A stretch of DNA of 35,876 bases, taken from the IMG/VR virus record IMGVR_UViG_3300048111_000055, positions 1-35,876 of that record; one strand, written 5' to 3'. How positions within the stretch are numbered: the first letter of the stretch is position 1; every line of letters starts with the position of its first letter. The notes under the pieces were generated by a model, which searched no databases, had not been told where the DNA came from, and saw only the letters and a program-made list of their open reading frames with translations. The position numbers were made by a program, and so were the translations under genes. Source of the stretch: a virus. Shown in pieces: positions 12,705-20,081 of this stretch.

Positions 12705-13346
12705 TTAATCCTCACATTGTATATAGTCAATCATATCTTCCCAATATTCTTTAGCGTCATTAGGCACGACATATGCCATTGTCATTCTCCAACAATCTGT
12801 GTATGCACTATGGTAACATAAATCACCGTCACCATAATTACCGAAGTATCCTGCTTTCGCACTCCATCCCTTTTTATCGGGCATAGTGACTATCTCGTCA
12901 TTCTCTTTATCGTACCACTTGAACCAACCATCACCAGTTTCACTCCACGTAAATAGGATATTATATGTCGTAGAGTTGGCGTTATTATGCCAATCAATAA
13001 AACCTTTGGGTGGGTATAACTGAGTTAATGCGGATTTTTTGAACCCGACCTCTAGTCGCATATCCTGATCAACATCGTCATAATCTTTTTTGTACTGAGT
13101 GTCAGTACCACGATAGTGATCTGGTTTTATTGGATATGAGAAGGCGGCTCTAGGTGAACCATTATGATCCTGACCCATCTCCAAAACTTTTCTTAGGTAT
13201 TCTTCTGATACGTACTCTTCCCCACGCCCAAGTAGATCAGACAGAGGTCTATTAGTTTTGGTTATGTCATACTTTTCACGGTAGAGATAACGAAATCTTT
13301 CTAATATATCAAGAACCCTTGGATTCTTCAGTTCAACAAATTGCAT
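12705..13346 (-). CDS. 2OG-Fe(II) oxygenase-like protein with HxN motif (copy 1)
   Basis: This 213-aa protein has the layout of a 2-oxoglutarate/Fe(II) dioxygenase: a proximal motif H120-N-N122 in FIDWHNNAN, a strand pair NILFTWSETGDGWFKWYD, then GWSAKAGYFGNYG and a distal H179 followed eight residues later by R187, the spacing expected for the iron ligand and the 2OG-binding Arg. The usual Asp/Glu of H-x-D/E is Asn. It is clearly homologous to the gene at 31966-32694, which has the same motifs. The start at 13346 has no good Shine-Dalgarno, so translation may depend on the gene upstream (1-base gap). The substrate is unknown; such proteins occur in marine T4-like phages. Confidence 0.72.
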   Translation of the reverse strand: MQFVELKNPRVLDILERFRYLYREKYDITKTNRPLSDLLGRGEEYVSEEYLRKVLEMGQDHNGSPRAAFSYPIKPDHYRGTDTQYKKDYDDVDQDMRLEVGFKKSALTQLYPPKGFIDWHNNANSTTYNILFTWSETGDGWFKWYDKENDEIVTMPDKKGWSAKAGYFGNYGDGDLCYHSAYTDCWRMTMAYVVPNDAKEYWEDMIDYIQCED

Positions 13347-13347
13347 A

Positions 13348-13839
13348 TTAATTTAGTATAAAGTCAGAGAATCTAAATTCCACGTTAAAGGTTAAGTATT
13401 GTACAGTCGTTGTGTTGGCGGTCAGAGCAATTGAACCAATGTTAGTCGGTATGCAATCCTTATATCTGATCTGTACGTTAGAGTTATTATGACTAGACAG
13501 GATACTGACAGTAATGTCTTGGTGTGTATCGAAACTATTATCTGTCCGTGATGTGCCGTTGAGATTAATCGTTGACTCCAACCAACCCTGCATTTCTTTG
13601 TACGACTTCATATCTTCGTCTAGTATAATATCTAGCGATAAACTACCGTAGGTAATCTTGTCACCCGCTAAAGGTAGGGACGTGATTCTTGGTGTACCCA
13701 GTTCTAATGGAGAAACTGAACTGCCAGGATGTGTTACGCCCTGTGCGAAATACTCAAGGTTCGGGTAGTTTTGCCTACTAATTATAACACGAAACCCTGT
13801 GGGTTGCAAGTAGTTTTTGTTGTCGGTTAATGTTGCCAT
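13348..13839 (-). CDS. Tail-tube-like virion protein (gp19/gp54-like)
   Basis: This 163-aa protein has the layout of the contractile-phage tail tube family: N-terminal YLQPTGFRVIISRQ, a beta-rich middle (SLPLAGDKITYGSLSLDIIL) and a short helical segment before the last strands (MQGWLESTINL), with the final strand TFNVEFRFSDF. It is distinct from the true tube protein gp19 at 21665. Proteins like this form the first ring at the baseplate (T4 gp48/gp54). It follows a late promoter (13863-13870) by 24 bases, with AGGAG before ATG 13839. It heads an operon whose other members work in recombination, an odd mixture. Which baseplate protein it is remains open. Confidence 0.65.
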   Translation of the reverse strand: MATLTDNKNYLQPTGFRVIISRQNYPNLEYFAQGVTHPGSSVSPLELGTPRITSLPLAGDKITYGSLSLDIILDEDMKSYKEMQGWLESTINLNGTSRTDNSFDTHQDITVSILSSHNNSNVQIRYKDCIPTNIGSIALTANTTTVQYLTFNVEFRFSDFILN

Positions 13840-13862
13840 ATAATAGTTCTCCTGTATCCTTC

Positions 13863-13870
13863 TATTTATA
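13863..13870 (-). promoter_or_regulatory. T4-type late promoter for the tail-tube-like/uvsY/uvsW operon
   Basis: An exact TATAAATA on the minus strand 24 bases upstream of ATG 13839. Its divergent neighbour is the plus-strand sigma70 promoter at 13897-13925, so this 110-base gap is a two-way control region joining a late and an early-type promoter. Confidence 0.8.
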
Positions 13871-13896
13871 CTCGTTATAAACCCTAAAATTAGGGG

Positions 13897-13925
13897 TTGA
13901 CAAACTTTGCTACATACTGTATAAT
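13897..13925 (+). promoter_or_regulatory. Consensus sigma70 promoter for the DUF4338/ParB-like island
   Basis: TTGACA (13897-13902), 17 bp, TATAAT (13920-13925), a perfect consensus on the plus strand. The start site near 13932 leaves about 19 bases of leader with GAGGAAAG before ATG 13951. Confidence 0.85.
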
Positions 13926-13950
13926 GTGTAACAGATGATGAGGAAAGTAA

Positions 13951-15081
13951 ATGATTTTAGAACATAAAGATGCGTTATACGCAGCCAATGCTTTTGATGA
14001 GTTCTTCGGGAACATCGAACGTATTGATGAATACATGAGACAGGTCAAGATGGAACGTATGGAATCCTTTCCGTACTCTCTGCCTGGCATGGGGCCAGAA
14101 GAAGATCTGTTCAGCAACTTCGATATCCATCCGTCAGAGATGGAGTTTGTAATACAAGAATCGCCCGCAAATCAATTCATGTCCTATATGGAAATTGTTA
14201 CGTCCGCACCTGTGGAGGCATCGATCCCAGGCAAGGGATTGAAGTGGGTGATCAAAGAAAAGAACACTAACAAAGTTATCGGTATGATTCGTTTCGGGTC
14301 TCCTACTATTAATAGTAAACCACGGAACGAATGGTTAGGACGACCACTAGACAGTATGAATCCAGAGGTTATGAAAAGGTTCAACGACTCCGCAATCATG
14401 GGGTTCAACATTGTACCTACTCAACCGTTTGGATACAACTATCTTGGTGGTAAGTTACTGGCCGCAATATGTTGTTCCCACTACACACGTGAAGCATTGA
14501 ACAAGAAGTATGATAGTAACTTCTGTATGTTCGAGACCACTTCGTTATACGGATCAACTAAGTCTGCTTCGCAATACGATGGTATGAAACCATTCTTGCG
14601 ATTCAACGGTTTGACAGACTCAAACTTCTTACCACTTATCAATGACGACACTTACCGCAGACTAAGTGCATGGTTCATTGAGAAAAACGGTGGTGAACCC
14701 TTGGTTCCTGTTGACGCCTCATCTCGTAAACTAAAAACACAAACCAAGATGGCATCTATCATCAAAGCCTCTCTCAAAGTTCATGATGAAGTTGCCTACA
14801 AGAAGTTCTGTCAAACCTACTCTAATGCAAAGGATCTGACCGAACAGAAACGTTCGTTCGTGTCCACATATGGTTACGAGAATGTACCCCAGTACTTGAA
14901 CCTAGAAACAGATACATTGATCAAGAAAGAGAACTTTGACAGATTCTCTCTTGAGGGTGTTACCGCATGGTGGCGTAAGAATGCCGTCAAACGTTATGAC
15001 AAACTCAAGAGTGAAGGTCGTCTGAGACGTACCGTGGAGACTTGGAACGTCAATGCAGACGATATCGATATTATAAGATAA
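13951..15081 (+). CDS. DUF4338/DruA-like protein
   Basis: This 376-aa protein is transcribed opposite to all structural and replication genes. Residues about 75-215 look like the DUF4338 family, which includes DruA of the Druantia defence system: a strand pair (KWVIKEKNTNKVIGMIRFG), the segment NIVPTQPFGYNYLGGKLLA at 153-171, then FETTSLYGSTKSASQYDGM at 194-212 with the family-like 'Glu-Thr-(x)n-Tyr' pattern. The C-terminal third is basic and helical (SEGRLRRTVETWN) and could bind DNA. DUF4338 proteins are of unsettled biochemical role; their place in bacterial defence is known, but here the gene is in a phage. The family call is by pattern only. Promoter and Shine-Dalgarno are strong. Confidence 0.6.
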   Translation: MILEHKDALYAANAFDEFFGNIERIDEYMRQVKMERMESFPYSLPGMGPEEDLFSNFDIHPSEMEFVIQESPANQFMSYMEIVTSAPVEASIPGKGLKWVIKEKNTNKVIGMIRFGSPTINSKPRNEWLGRPLDSMNPEVMKRFNDSAIMGFNIVPTQPFGYNYLGGKLLAAICCSHYTREALNKKYDSNFCMFETTSLYGSTKSASQYDGMKPFLRFNGLTDSNFLPLINDDTYRRLSAWFIEKNGGEPLVPVDASSRKLKTQTKMASIIKASLKVHDEVAYKKFCQTYSNAKDLTEQKRSFVSTYGYENVPQYLNLETDTLIKKENFDRFSLEGVTAWWRKNAVKRYDKLKSEGRLRRTVETWNVNADDIDIIR

Positions 15082-15149
15082 GATTCTTATATATAATAGT
15101 AAGGCATTCATACCGAATGTCAAAAATAAAATAATCTAAGGAGATTATA

Positions 15150-16142
15150 ATGATTACTAGTAACACTAAATTTAGTGGCGTTTCTGGCGCACTATCAAAT
15201 CTTAAAGGTGAACGTGTATCCATTCAGGAAGTCATCGACACCGTCCTACAAATCACCAACATGAAATCAAAGACATTGGCTGACATGAAGACCAATGCAT
15301 CTTACAATCCATCTGAAGTTGGTGTAGTTCCTTTAAATTCTCTTTATGTTGATATGACCTATCAACGTATCATTCGTCTTCAGAAGTTGATCAACAAACT
15401 TCGAAAGTTGGGCGGGTTTGACATGTACTCTGCTGGCGTTGTTGATATTGCGATACGACCTAGTGGTGACAGTTATGTATGGGACGGTCTAAGACGTTGC
15501 ATCATGGCTGGACTATGTGGATTGACTCACGTGAAGTCATCTCAGTTCGTACATCCAATGAACGCCTCCAATGAAGATTGTCAAAAACAAGAGGCAAGAT
15601 ATTTCAAGTCTCGTAATGCAGACCAAGAAAGTATGAAGGCAGAAGAAATATTTAAATCAGAAGTTGTTTATGGTGACCCGAAAGCACTAGAACTTTTGAG
15701 ACTAATTAAAAACTGTAGACTCGACATCGAAGGATTAAATCCAGGCGGCCGAATTTTCGGTGGGTTTGTCGAGGTACGTGACAATTACTTCAAGAAAGAT
15801 AAAATAGAAGACGAGTATTTTATTGAAGCGTCAAGTATTATTCAAAACATTTATCCTAAAGAAGTTATCTCTGGTTACTTGTTGACTGGTCTTGCGTATC
15901 TTTTAACTAAGAACGAAGATTCAGATATATCTTACTCAGCCGAAGAACTGGTAGAAGCTTTACGTAATTACGCATCAGTCAATCAGAAACAAACAGATCT
16001 GATCCGTGGTAGACTGGCAGGAAACGCAAGAGGTAGTATCGCTTACCTAATCGCAAGACGTGTACTAAGAGATAACAACGGACTTATCAATTCTATTGGA
16101 TTAGATGAAGAATCTATGAATTTAGTTGACGAAGCGGCTTGA
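15150..16142 (+). CDS. ParB/Srx-fold-like protein, 330 aa
   Basis: The gene follows the DUF4338-like gene by 68 bases, with AAGGAG 6 bases before ATG 15150. Residues about 58-125 follow the ParB N-terminal (ParB/Srx nuclease) pattern: VVPLNSLYVDMTYQR, a short helix, GGFDMYSAGVVDI, and W-D112-G-L-R-R116, which corresponds to the family's D-G-x-x-R loop, followed by a hydrophobic helix. The C-terminal two thirds (helical, about 150-320) are not recognised. ParB-fold proteins bind or cut nucleic acid or hydrolyse nucleotides; this one lacks an obvious helix-turn-helix centromere-binding domain. Together with the preceding gene it makes a two-gene cassette. The -35 of the following tRNA promoter overlaps its stop. 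Confidence 0.65.
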   Translation: MITSNTKFSGVSGALSNLKGERVSIQEVIDTVLQITNMKSKTLADMKTNASYNPSEVGVVPLNSLYVDMTYQRIIRLQKLINKLRKLGGFDMYSAGVVDIAIRPSGDSYVWDGLRRCIMAGLCGLTHVKSSQFVHPMNASNEDCQKQEARYFKSRNADQESMKAEEIFKSEVVYGDPKALELLRLIKNCRLDIEGLNPGGRIFGGFVEVRDNYFKKDKIEDEYFIEASSIIQNIYPKEVISGYLLTGLAYLLTKNEDSDISYSAEELVEALRNYASVNQKQTDLIRGRLAGNARGSIAYLIARRVLRDNNGLINSIGLDEESMNLVDEAA

Positions 16143-16168
16143 CATTGACCTAAGAGTTGTGGTATAAT
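16139..16168 (+). promoter_or_regulatory. Sigma70 promoter for the tRNA gene
   Basis: TTGACA (16139-16144), 18 bp, TATAAT (16163-16168) on the plus strand. The start site near 16175 is 7 bases before the tRNA 5' end. The -35 box overlaps the stop codon of the ParB-like gene. Confidence 0.8.
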
Positions 16169-16181
16169 ATACCCATATTAT

Positions 16182-16253
16182 GCGGAATTAGTATAATGAT
16201 TACATTAGGTGTCCAACCTAAAGATGGAGGTTCAAGTCCTCTGTTCCGCTCCA
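16182..16253 (+). tRNA. tRNA-Gly(UCC), encoded CCA, atypical position 33
   Basis: A complete cloverleaf: a 7-bp acceptor stem GCGGAAT/GTTCCGC, discriminator T followed by encoded CCA, a short D-stem GTA/TAC, an anticodon stem TTAGG/CCTAA with 7-base loop TGTCCAA, a 4-base variable loop, and T-arm GGAGG-TTCAAGT-CCTCT. The loop places TCC at 34-36 (Gly, codons GGA and possibly GGG). G1-C72, C2-G71 and U73 agree with glycine identity and with the T4 tRNA-Gly. Position 33 is G instead of the almost universal U, and the D-loop has GA where GG is expected at 18-19. It has its own promoter and terminator. Confidence 0.85.
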
Positions 16254-16264
16254 ATCTATCTCTT

Positions 16265-16286
16265 ACCCCTCTTCGGAGGGGTTTTT
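16265..16286 (+). terminator. Rho-independent terminator (TTCG loop) after the tRNA
   Basis: A 7-bp stem ACCCCTC/GAGGGGT closes a TTCG loop and is followed by TTTTTATT on the plus strand. It ends the plus-strand island before it can run into the capsid gene. Confidence 0.9.
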
Positions 16287-16295
16287 ATTGCCCAT

Positions 16296-16320
16296 AAAAA
16301 AAGGGAGTCCGAAGACTCCC
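16296..16320 (-). terminator. Rho-independent terminator (TTCG loop) after gene 23
   Basis: On the minus strand a 7-bp stem GGGAGTC/GACTCCC with TTCG loop is followed by seven T. It lies 44 bases after the stop of the major capsid gene, and nine bases from the plus-strand terminator, so the two transcription units meet in a tail-to-tail arrangement. Confidence 0.92.
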
Positions 16321-16363
16321 TCTAAAATGCGGTGAGTTAACCTCACTCTTATTTTTATACTTC

Positions 16364-17698
16364 TTATGTGAGGATGTTGTCCACACGGAAGATACGGTAG
16401 TACTGGTTAGACTTAGCAGCTGCAAGTCCGTCAGCAGGTGAAGCACCAACAAATGGGTTAGAAGCCATGCCGTAGCGAGTCTTGAAACCGATTTTTGGTT
16501 GGAAAGTGTCTTCACTAACTGCTTTAACCATTTGTAAAGGTACATATGGGCAGTAGAATAGACCACTGTCATAAGTGTTAGTACCTTTATAACCTACAGT
16601 AACGTAGTTTGCAGTTGCATATGGATCGATGTATACTTTGATACGACCGTTCAATAGACCAGCAAAAGTGTTACCAGTATCATCTACTTGTAGGTTGTTG
16701 CTGATAGCAGGACTGTAGTCTAAAGAACCAGAAGCAGCTAGAGCAGTTGCAACGTCTGAAGAACAGATTACAACGTTACCTTTACCACGGCGAGTTTCTT
16801 TAGCGATAGTGTTACATTCACGATCGATTTGTACAGTTAGACCTTTGAACTTCTCAGCAGACCAACGACCATCAGCATCAGTTGATAGATCGAAGATACC
16901 GTGTTTAGCTACGTTATCTTGTAATGCACCAGTTTTTGCCTGAGTGTTGATAGTACGGATAACTTCACGGTTGATTTCTGCAAGGATCTCAGTTGACAAG
17001 ATGTTCGCCAACTCAGTCTCAGCGTCTAGACCGTGGATTGCTTTAAGGTCTTGAGCAAGTTCAAGCGAGTATTCCGCTTTCAATGCACGTGACTTAGCAG
17101 TTACAGTTGCTTTCTCGATTGAGAAACCCATTTCGTTGAATGAAGATGATGGATCAACACCTGAAGAACCTAGTCCTTCTGCGTGTGCAGTTTCCATACC
17201 ACCAGCAACGCTAACGTCACGGTTAGTATCAGCAGAGTCGCCTGGGCCGCCTACAACACCGTCAAAACCAGATACACCTTTAGAACCTACTGAACCAGCA
17301 GAGTCACCAGAGAATACTGCATTTGGTTCTGCGATAGCTAGTGCTTCAGTACCAGACTGAGAAGTGTAACGTGATTTCATTGCGAAGATAAGACCAGTTG
17401 GGCCATTCATCGGTTGAACACCACACACATCATATGCGATTAGGTTAGGCATTGCACGGCGTACTAGAGAGATCAATACTGGATCCCAGTTCGCTACTGC
17501 GCTACCTGTTGCGTTAGTTGGAGCAGCTTCTGTCATGAAACCGTGTTCTGCACTACGTTGTTCCGCAAGTGCTTTCTCTTGGTTTTCTAGAACAGCAGCA
17601 GTTACCGCCATACGATGACGGTCTTGGATTTCACCAGCAGAACTTTCGTTCAGTACTGGAGACCATTTTTCGATTAATTGGTCGTAAGATTGTTGCAT
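16364..17698 (-). CDS. 23: Major capsid protein gp23
   Basis: gp23 builds the hexamers of the prohead (HK97 fold). The 444 aa are shorter than T4 (521), typical of marine relatives that lack much of the T4 insertion domain. The core is clear: SLVRRAMPNLIAYDVCGVQP, KAEYSLELAQDLKAIHGLDAE and the C-terminal YKGTNTYDSGLFYCPYVPL and FKTRYGMASNPF. The acidic N-terminal 57 residues end in F-M-T-E/A, the likely cleavage site of the gp21 protease, whose T4 consensus is (L/I)-x-E. ATG 17698 has AAGGAA 9 bases upstream. It ends the cluster 20-67-68-21-22-23. Confidence 0.98.
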   Translation of the reverse strand: MQQSYDQLIEKWSPVLNESSAGEIQDRHRMAVTAAVLENQEKALAEQRSAEHGFMTEAAPTNATGSAVANWDPVLISLVRRAMPNLIAYDVCGVQPMNGPTGLIFAMKSRYTSQSGTEALAIAEPNAVFSGDSAGSVGSKGVSGFDGVVGGPGDSADTNRDVSVAGGMETAHAEGLGSSGVDPSSSFNEMGFSIEKATVTAKSRALKAEYSLELAQDLKAIHGLDAETELANILSTEILAEINREVIRTINTQAKTGALQDNVAKHGIFDLSTDADGRWSAEKFKGLTVQIDRECNTIAKETRRGKGNVVICSSDVATALAASGSLDYSPAISNNLQVDDTGNTFAGLLNGRIKVYIDPYATANYVTVGYKGTNTYDSGLFYCPYVPLQMVKAVSEDTFQPKIGFKTRYGMASNPFVGASPADGLAAAKSNQYYRIFRVDNILT

Positions 17699-17710
17699 AA
17701 TAGTAATTCC

Positions 17711-18751
17711 TTACTTAATAGTTTTCTTGATTGCGTTAACATACTGTTCCATCGCACTAGAAACTTCAACCGTTTGGTCTACGTCTTCAGCAACAACTTC
17801 AACTTCTTCGTTAGCGCTTGGTTCTTTTGAGAAGTGAGATTCGATTACAATACCAACTTTTTTGGCGAAGGTTTCTTCGTCATCAAAATCAATACTTTCT
17901 ACAAGTCCTTTTAACTTCTCTACTTGTGTTTCAGCAAGACCACGAGCAGATTCAGCGATGATTGCTTCACGCTTCAGTACTTCGAGTTCTTCACTTAATT
18001 TAATTGCATCACCAACCTGACTGTTCAATTTCTCTTCCAGTTCAGATACTTGTTCTGCTAATTCGTCAACTAGGTCAACTTTGGATTCAGGAACATCGAT
18101 ATAAGACTCTGTAAACAGATCCTTCATTTTGTCCATGAAAGTTTCTGCGATTTCAGTACGTAGACCGTTCTGTACCGCTACTTTGTTTTCTTCCATCCAA
18201 GATTCAACTACGTAGTTTAAGTAAGAATCTACTTTCTCAACAAGATCAGTCTTGATAGACGATACTTCTTCAGATAGTTCTTCTTTGTACTGTGACTCTA
18301 AACGATCTACTTCTTCAGATAGTTTAGATTTAACAGCGGCTTCAAAAATTACAGCAGTTTTTTCTTTGAACTCTTCAGAAAGAGTTGCTTCAGATTCTAC
18401 CAACTTATCCAACTCGGAAGTTGTGTCGATAGTTTCTGCAACAGTCTCTCCAGCTACTTCTAGGTCTTCACCCATCAACTTGCCGTATGATGCTTGTAGG
18501 TCTACTTTCTTCATAGAATTAAGTTTACCATACATTGCACTAATCATACCAGCTTTAGTCTTAGGTACAGGTGCCTGTTTAGTAGCGTCAGCAGCCTTAT
18601 CCACAGATGCGATAGACTCTGGTTCCGTTACAGGAGCAGCGTCTGCCTTACCTTTGGCAGTAGGTGCTTGTGCTTCTTCGAGAGTTTCCTCCACGATTTC
18701 GTTATCAATTTCATCGTGAAGTTCTACTTCGACTTTAGTTTCATCAGTCAT
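17711..18751 (-). CDS. 22: Prohead core scaffold protein gp22
   Basis: gp22 is the main internal scaffold on which the T4-type prohead assembles and which gp21 later degrades. The 346 aa are highly acidic and helical, with long coiled-coil stretches (about residues 115-290, rich in Glu/Val/Leu heptads such as ELAEQVSELEEKLNSQVGD) and a low-complexity N-terminal region (EETLEEAQAPTAKGK). T4 gp22 is 269 aa, so this is a longer version with an extended N-terminus. It sits between 21 and 23 as in T4, with AAGGAG before ATG 18751. Confidence 0.9.
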   Translation of the reverse strand: MTDETKVEVELHDEIDNEIVEETLEEAQAPTAKGKADAAPVTEPESIASVDKAADATKQAPVPKTKAGMISAMYGKLNSMKKVDLQASYGKLMGEDLEVAGETVAETIDTTSELDKLVESEATLSEEFKEKTAVIFEAAVKSKLSEEVDRLESQYKEELSEEVSSIKTDLVEKVDSYLNYVVESWMEENKVAVQNGLRTEIAETFMDKMKDLFTESYIDVPESKVDLVDELAEQVSELEEKLNSQVGDAIKLSEELEVLKREAIIAESARGLAETQVEKLKGLVESIDFDDEETFAKKVGIVIESHFSKEPSANEEVEVVAEDVDQTVEVSSAMEQYVNAIKKTIK

Positions 18752-18761
18752 TAGAGACTCC

Positions 18762-19421
18762 TTACATACTAGATTTGATTAACGAGAGGAAATTCTTAAA
18801 CTCCCGAATCTGCACTTCTGGACGAAATGCTTTCGGAGCGGTTTTAATTTCAGTCTCAATATCTTCAATTATTTGGGGTTCCAAAATGCCGTTATTCCAA
18901 ACCCAATCTACACCTTCCATGATTCCATTGACAAAAGCGTCAGGTGCTGAGGGGTCTTGCACGATATCTACCGTGTTAAGAATAAAGTCGTCTTTGACGT
19001 ACATTGCGCCATTTTTTTGTTCCAAACTTCCCATTCCACGAGTTGACACTCCTAGTTGTACACCACCATCAAGGAGACCTTTAACAATCTTACCCATTGG
19101 AGTATCCAATATTTGTGCCTTTCCGACCACATCATTTCCCTCAAACTTGAGGTCTGTGATGAGATGCGAAACTTTGTCTAAGTTAACAGTAGGCCCTTCA
19201 GGATGATTCAATTCACCCACGGCACGTTTCTTGCTAACTTGTTCTGTAACGTACTTATTTACCGCAGATTCCATAATTGGTTTCGGGTAGATACGTCCGT
19301 TTCTATTCTTTGATTCTGTTTGAATGAAGATTCCTTCAATGACGTAGTTCTTCTCGCCATTCTCTTTCTTCTCTACAATGCACTGTAGATTATCTTCTTT
19401 GAATTCACTAATTAACTTCAT
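18762..19421 (-). CDS. 21: Prohead core protease gp21
   Basis: gp21 is a serine protease of the herpesvirus-assemblin-like fold that matures the prohead. The 219 aa (T4: 212) show the catalytic His at 73 (GELNHPEG) and the nucleophile Ser at 126 (GVSTRGMG), in the same order as T4 H85/S140. The segment NGRIYPKPIMESAV is conserved. ATG 19421 overlaps the stop of the gene before it (ATGA), so translation is coupled. Confidence 0.96.
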   Translation of the reverse strand: MKLISEFKEDNLQCIVEKKENGEKNYVIEGIFIQTESKNRNGRIYPKPIMESAVNKYVTEQVSKKRAVGELNHPEGPTVNLDKVSHLITDLKFEGNDVVGKAQILDTPMGKIVKGLLDGGVQLGVSTRGMGSLEQKNGAMYVKDDFILNTVDIVQDPSAPDAFVNGIMEGVDWVWNNGILEPQIIEDIETEIKTAPKAFRPEVQIREFKNFLSLIKSSM

Positions 19422-19648
19422 TTGAGTTTACCACCTAGTGATTTTAATGTAGTTTTCAATGTCTTCATTGCTAACGCCTGAGTTTTGAAAACGTCTAATT
19501 TGTCACCATCAATATACACACAGAAACCTTTTGGTTCCTTTACGATGGCGACTGGTACTTTAACAGATCCAGTTGACTTTGCCGAATACACGACATCACC
19601 CTTATACTTGGGTTTTGCTTTCTCTCGAATCTGTTTAAATGTTTTCAC
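19418..19648 (-). CDS. 68: Prohead core protein gp68-like, 76 aa
   Basis: The position between 67 and 21 matches T4 gene 68, a minor core protein that helps set head length. The protein is small and basic (TFKQIREKAKPKYKGD at the start, a Lys-rich end LKTTLKSLGGKLK) and about half the length of T4 gp68 (141 aa). Sequence similarity cannot be claimed by eye; the call is from synteny and charge. The start is GTG 19648 (K-T-F follows), preceded by AAGGAAA and by the late promoter at 19676-19683. Confidence 0.65.
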   Translation of the reverse strand: MKTFKQIREKAKPKYKGDVVYSAKSTGSVKVPVAIVKEPKGFCVYIDGDKLDVFKTQALAMKTLKTTLKSLGGKLK

Positions 19649-19675
19649 TATAAGTTTTTTCCTTATTCGTACTTT

Positions 19676-19683
19676 TATTTATA
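19676..19683 (-). promoter_or_regulatory. T4-type late promoter for the 68-21-22-23 cluster
   Basis: An exact TATAAATA on the minus strand, 28 bases upstream of the GTG start of gene 68 and after the stop of gene 67. It gives high-level transcription of the protease, scaffold and capsid genes up to the terminator at 16296. Confidence 0.8.
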
Positions 19684-19712
19684 CAAAAAAAGTTTTTTAG
19701 ATGAAATTATTA

Positions 19713-20069
19713 TTAAGAAAATTCTTCTTCAGATTCTACTTCAACTTCAGGTTCTTCTTCGACCTCTTCTACCTCGATATCCTCTTCAGATTCAACCTCA
19801 GTTTCTTCTTCATCTTCAAAGTCAACCTCAAGTTCGAAATCTTCAACATCGATGTCTTCACCGTTGTTGTTGAAGATATTTGCGGCTACATTTACCTTCT
19901 CTGCTTCCAACGCATCTTGCATCTTACTACCCAACATGTCATTGAATAGGTCGCCTGCTTTGTTGTAGTTGGTCGCTTGAATTGCATCCACGAAGTTATC
20001 GAGGTTTAACTCCATCTGTGTCTTTTCAACTTCAGGTACTTCTACTTCAGCTGTTTCTGTTTCACTCAT
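19713..20069 (-). CDS. 67: Prohead core protein gp67
   Basis: gp67 (PIP precursor) is an acidic internal head protein. The 118 aa show the same helical pattern as T4 gp67 near the start: FVDAIQATNYNKAGDLFNDM, then SKMQDALEAEKVNVAANIF, followed by a long acidic tail rich in Glu and Asp (about residues 75-118). T4 gp67 is 80 aa. ATG 20069 is chosen because GGAG lies 6 bases before it; a TTG at 20081 is in frame but would sit within the portal gene's stop region. Confidence 0.88.
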   Translation of the reverse strand: MSETETAEVEVPEVEKTQMELNLDNFVDAIQATNYNKAGDLFNDMLGSKMQDALEAEKVNVAANIFNNNGEDIDVEDFELEVDFEDEEETEVESEEDIEVEEVEEEPEVEVESEEEFS

Positions 20070-20081
20070 GATTTTCTCCAA

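Noticed and set aside
15092-15097. TATAAT between the DUF4338-like and ParB-like genes as a separate promoter
   Set aside because: No TTGACA-like element lies 16-18 bp upstream; the region is very AT-rich, so a chance match is likely.
16204-16220. Reading the tRNA anticodon as CCA (Trp) or GTC (Asp) to restore U33
   Set aside because: Both readings break at least one base pair of the anticodon stem, while the TCC reading keeps all five pairs and agrees with glycine identity elements.
18252-18719. Plus-strand open frame of 155 codons opposite gene 22
   Set aside because: Its Ser-rich composition is what the complement of Glu-rich scaffold codons produces; no ribosome-binding site.
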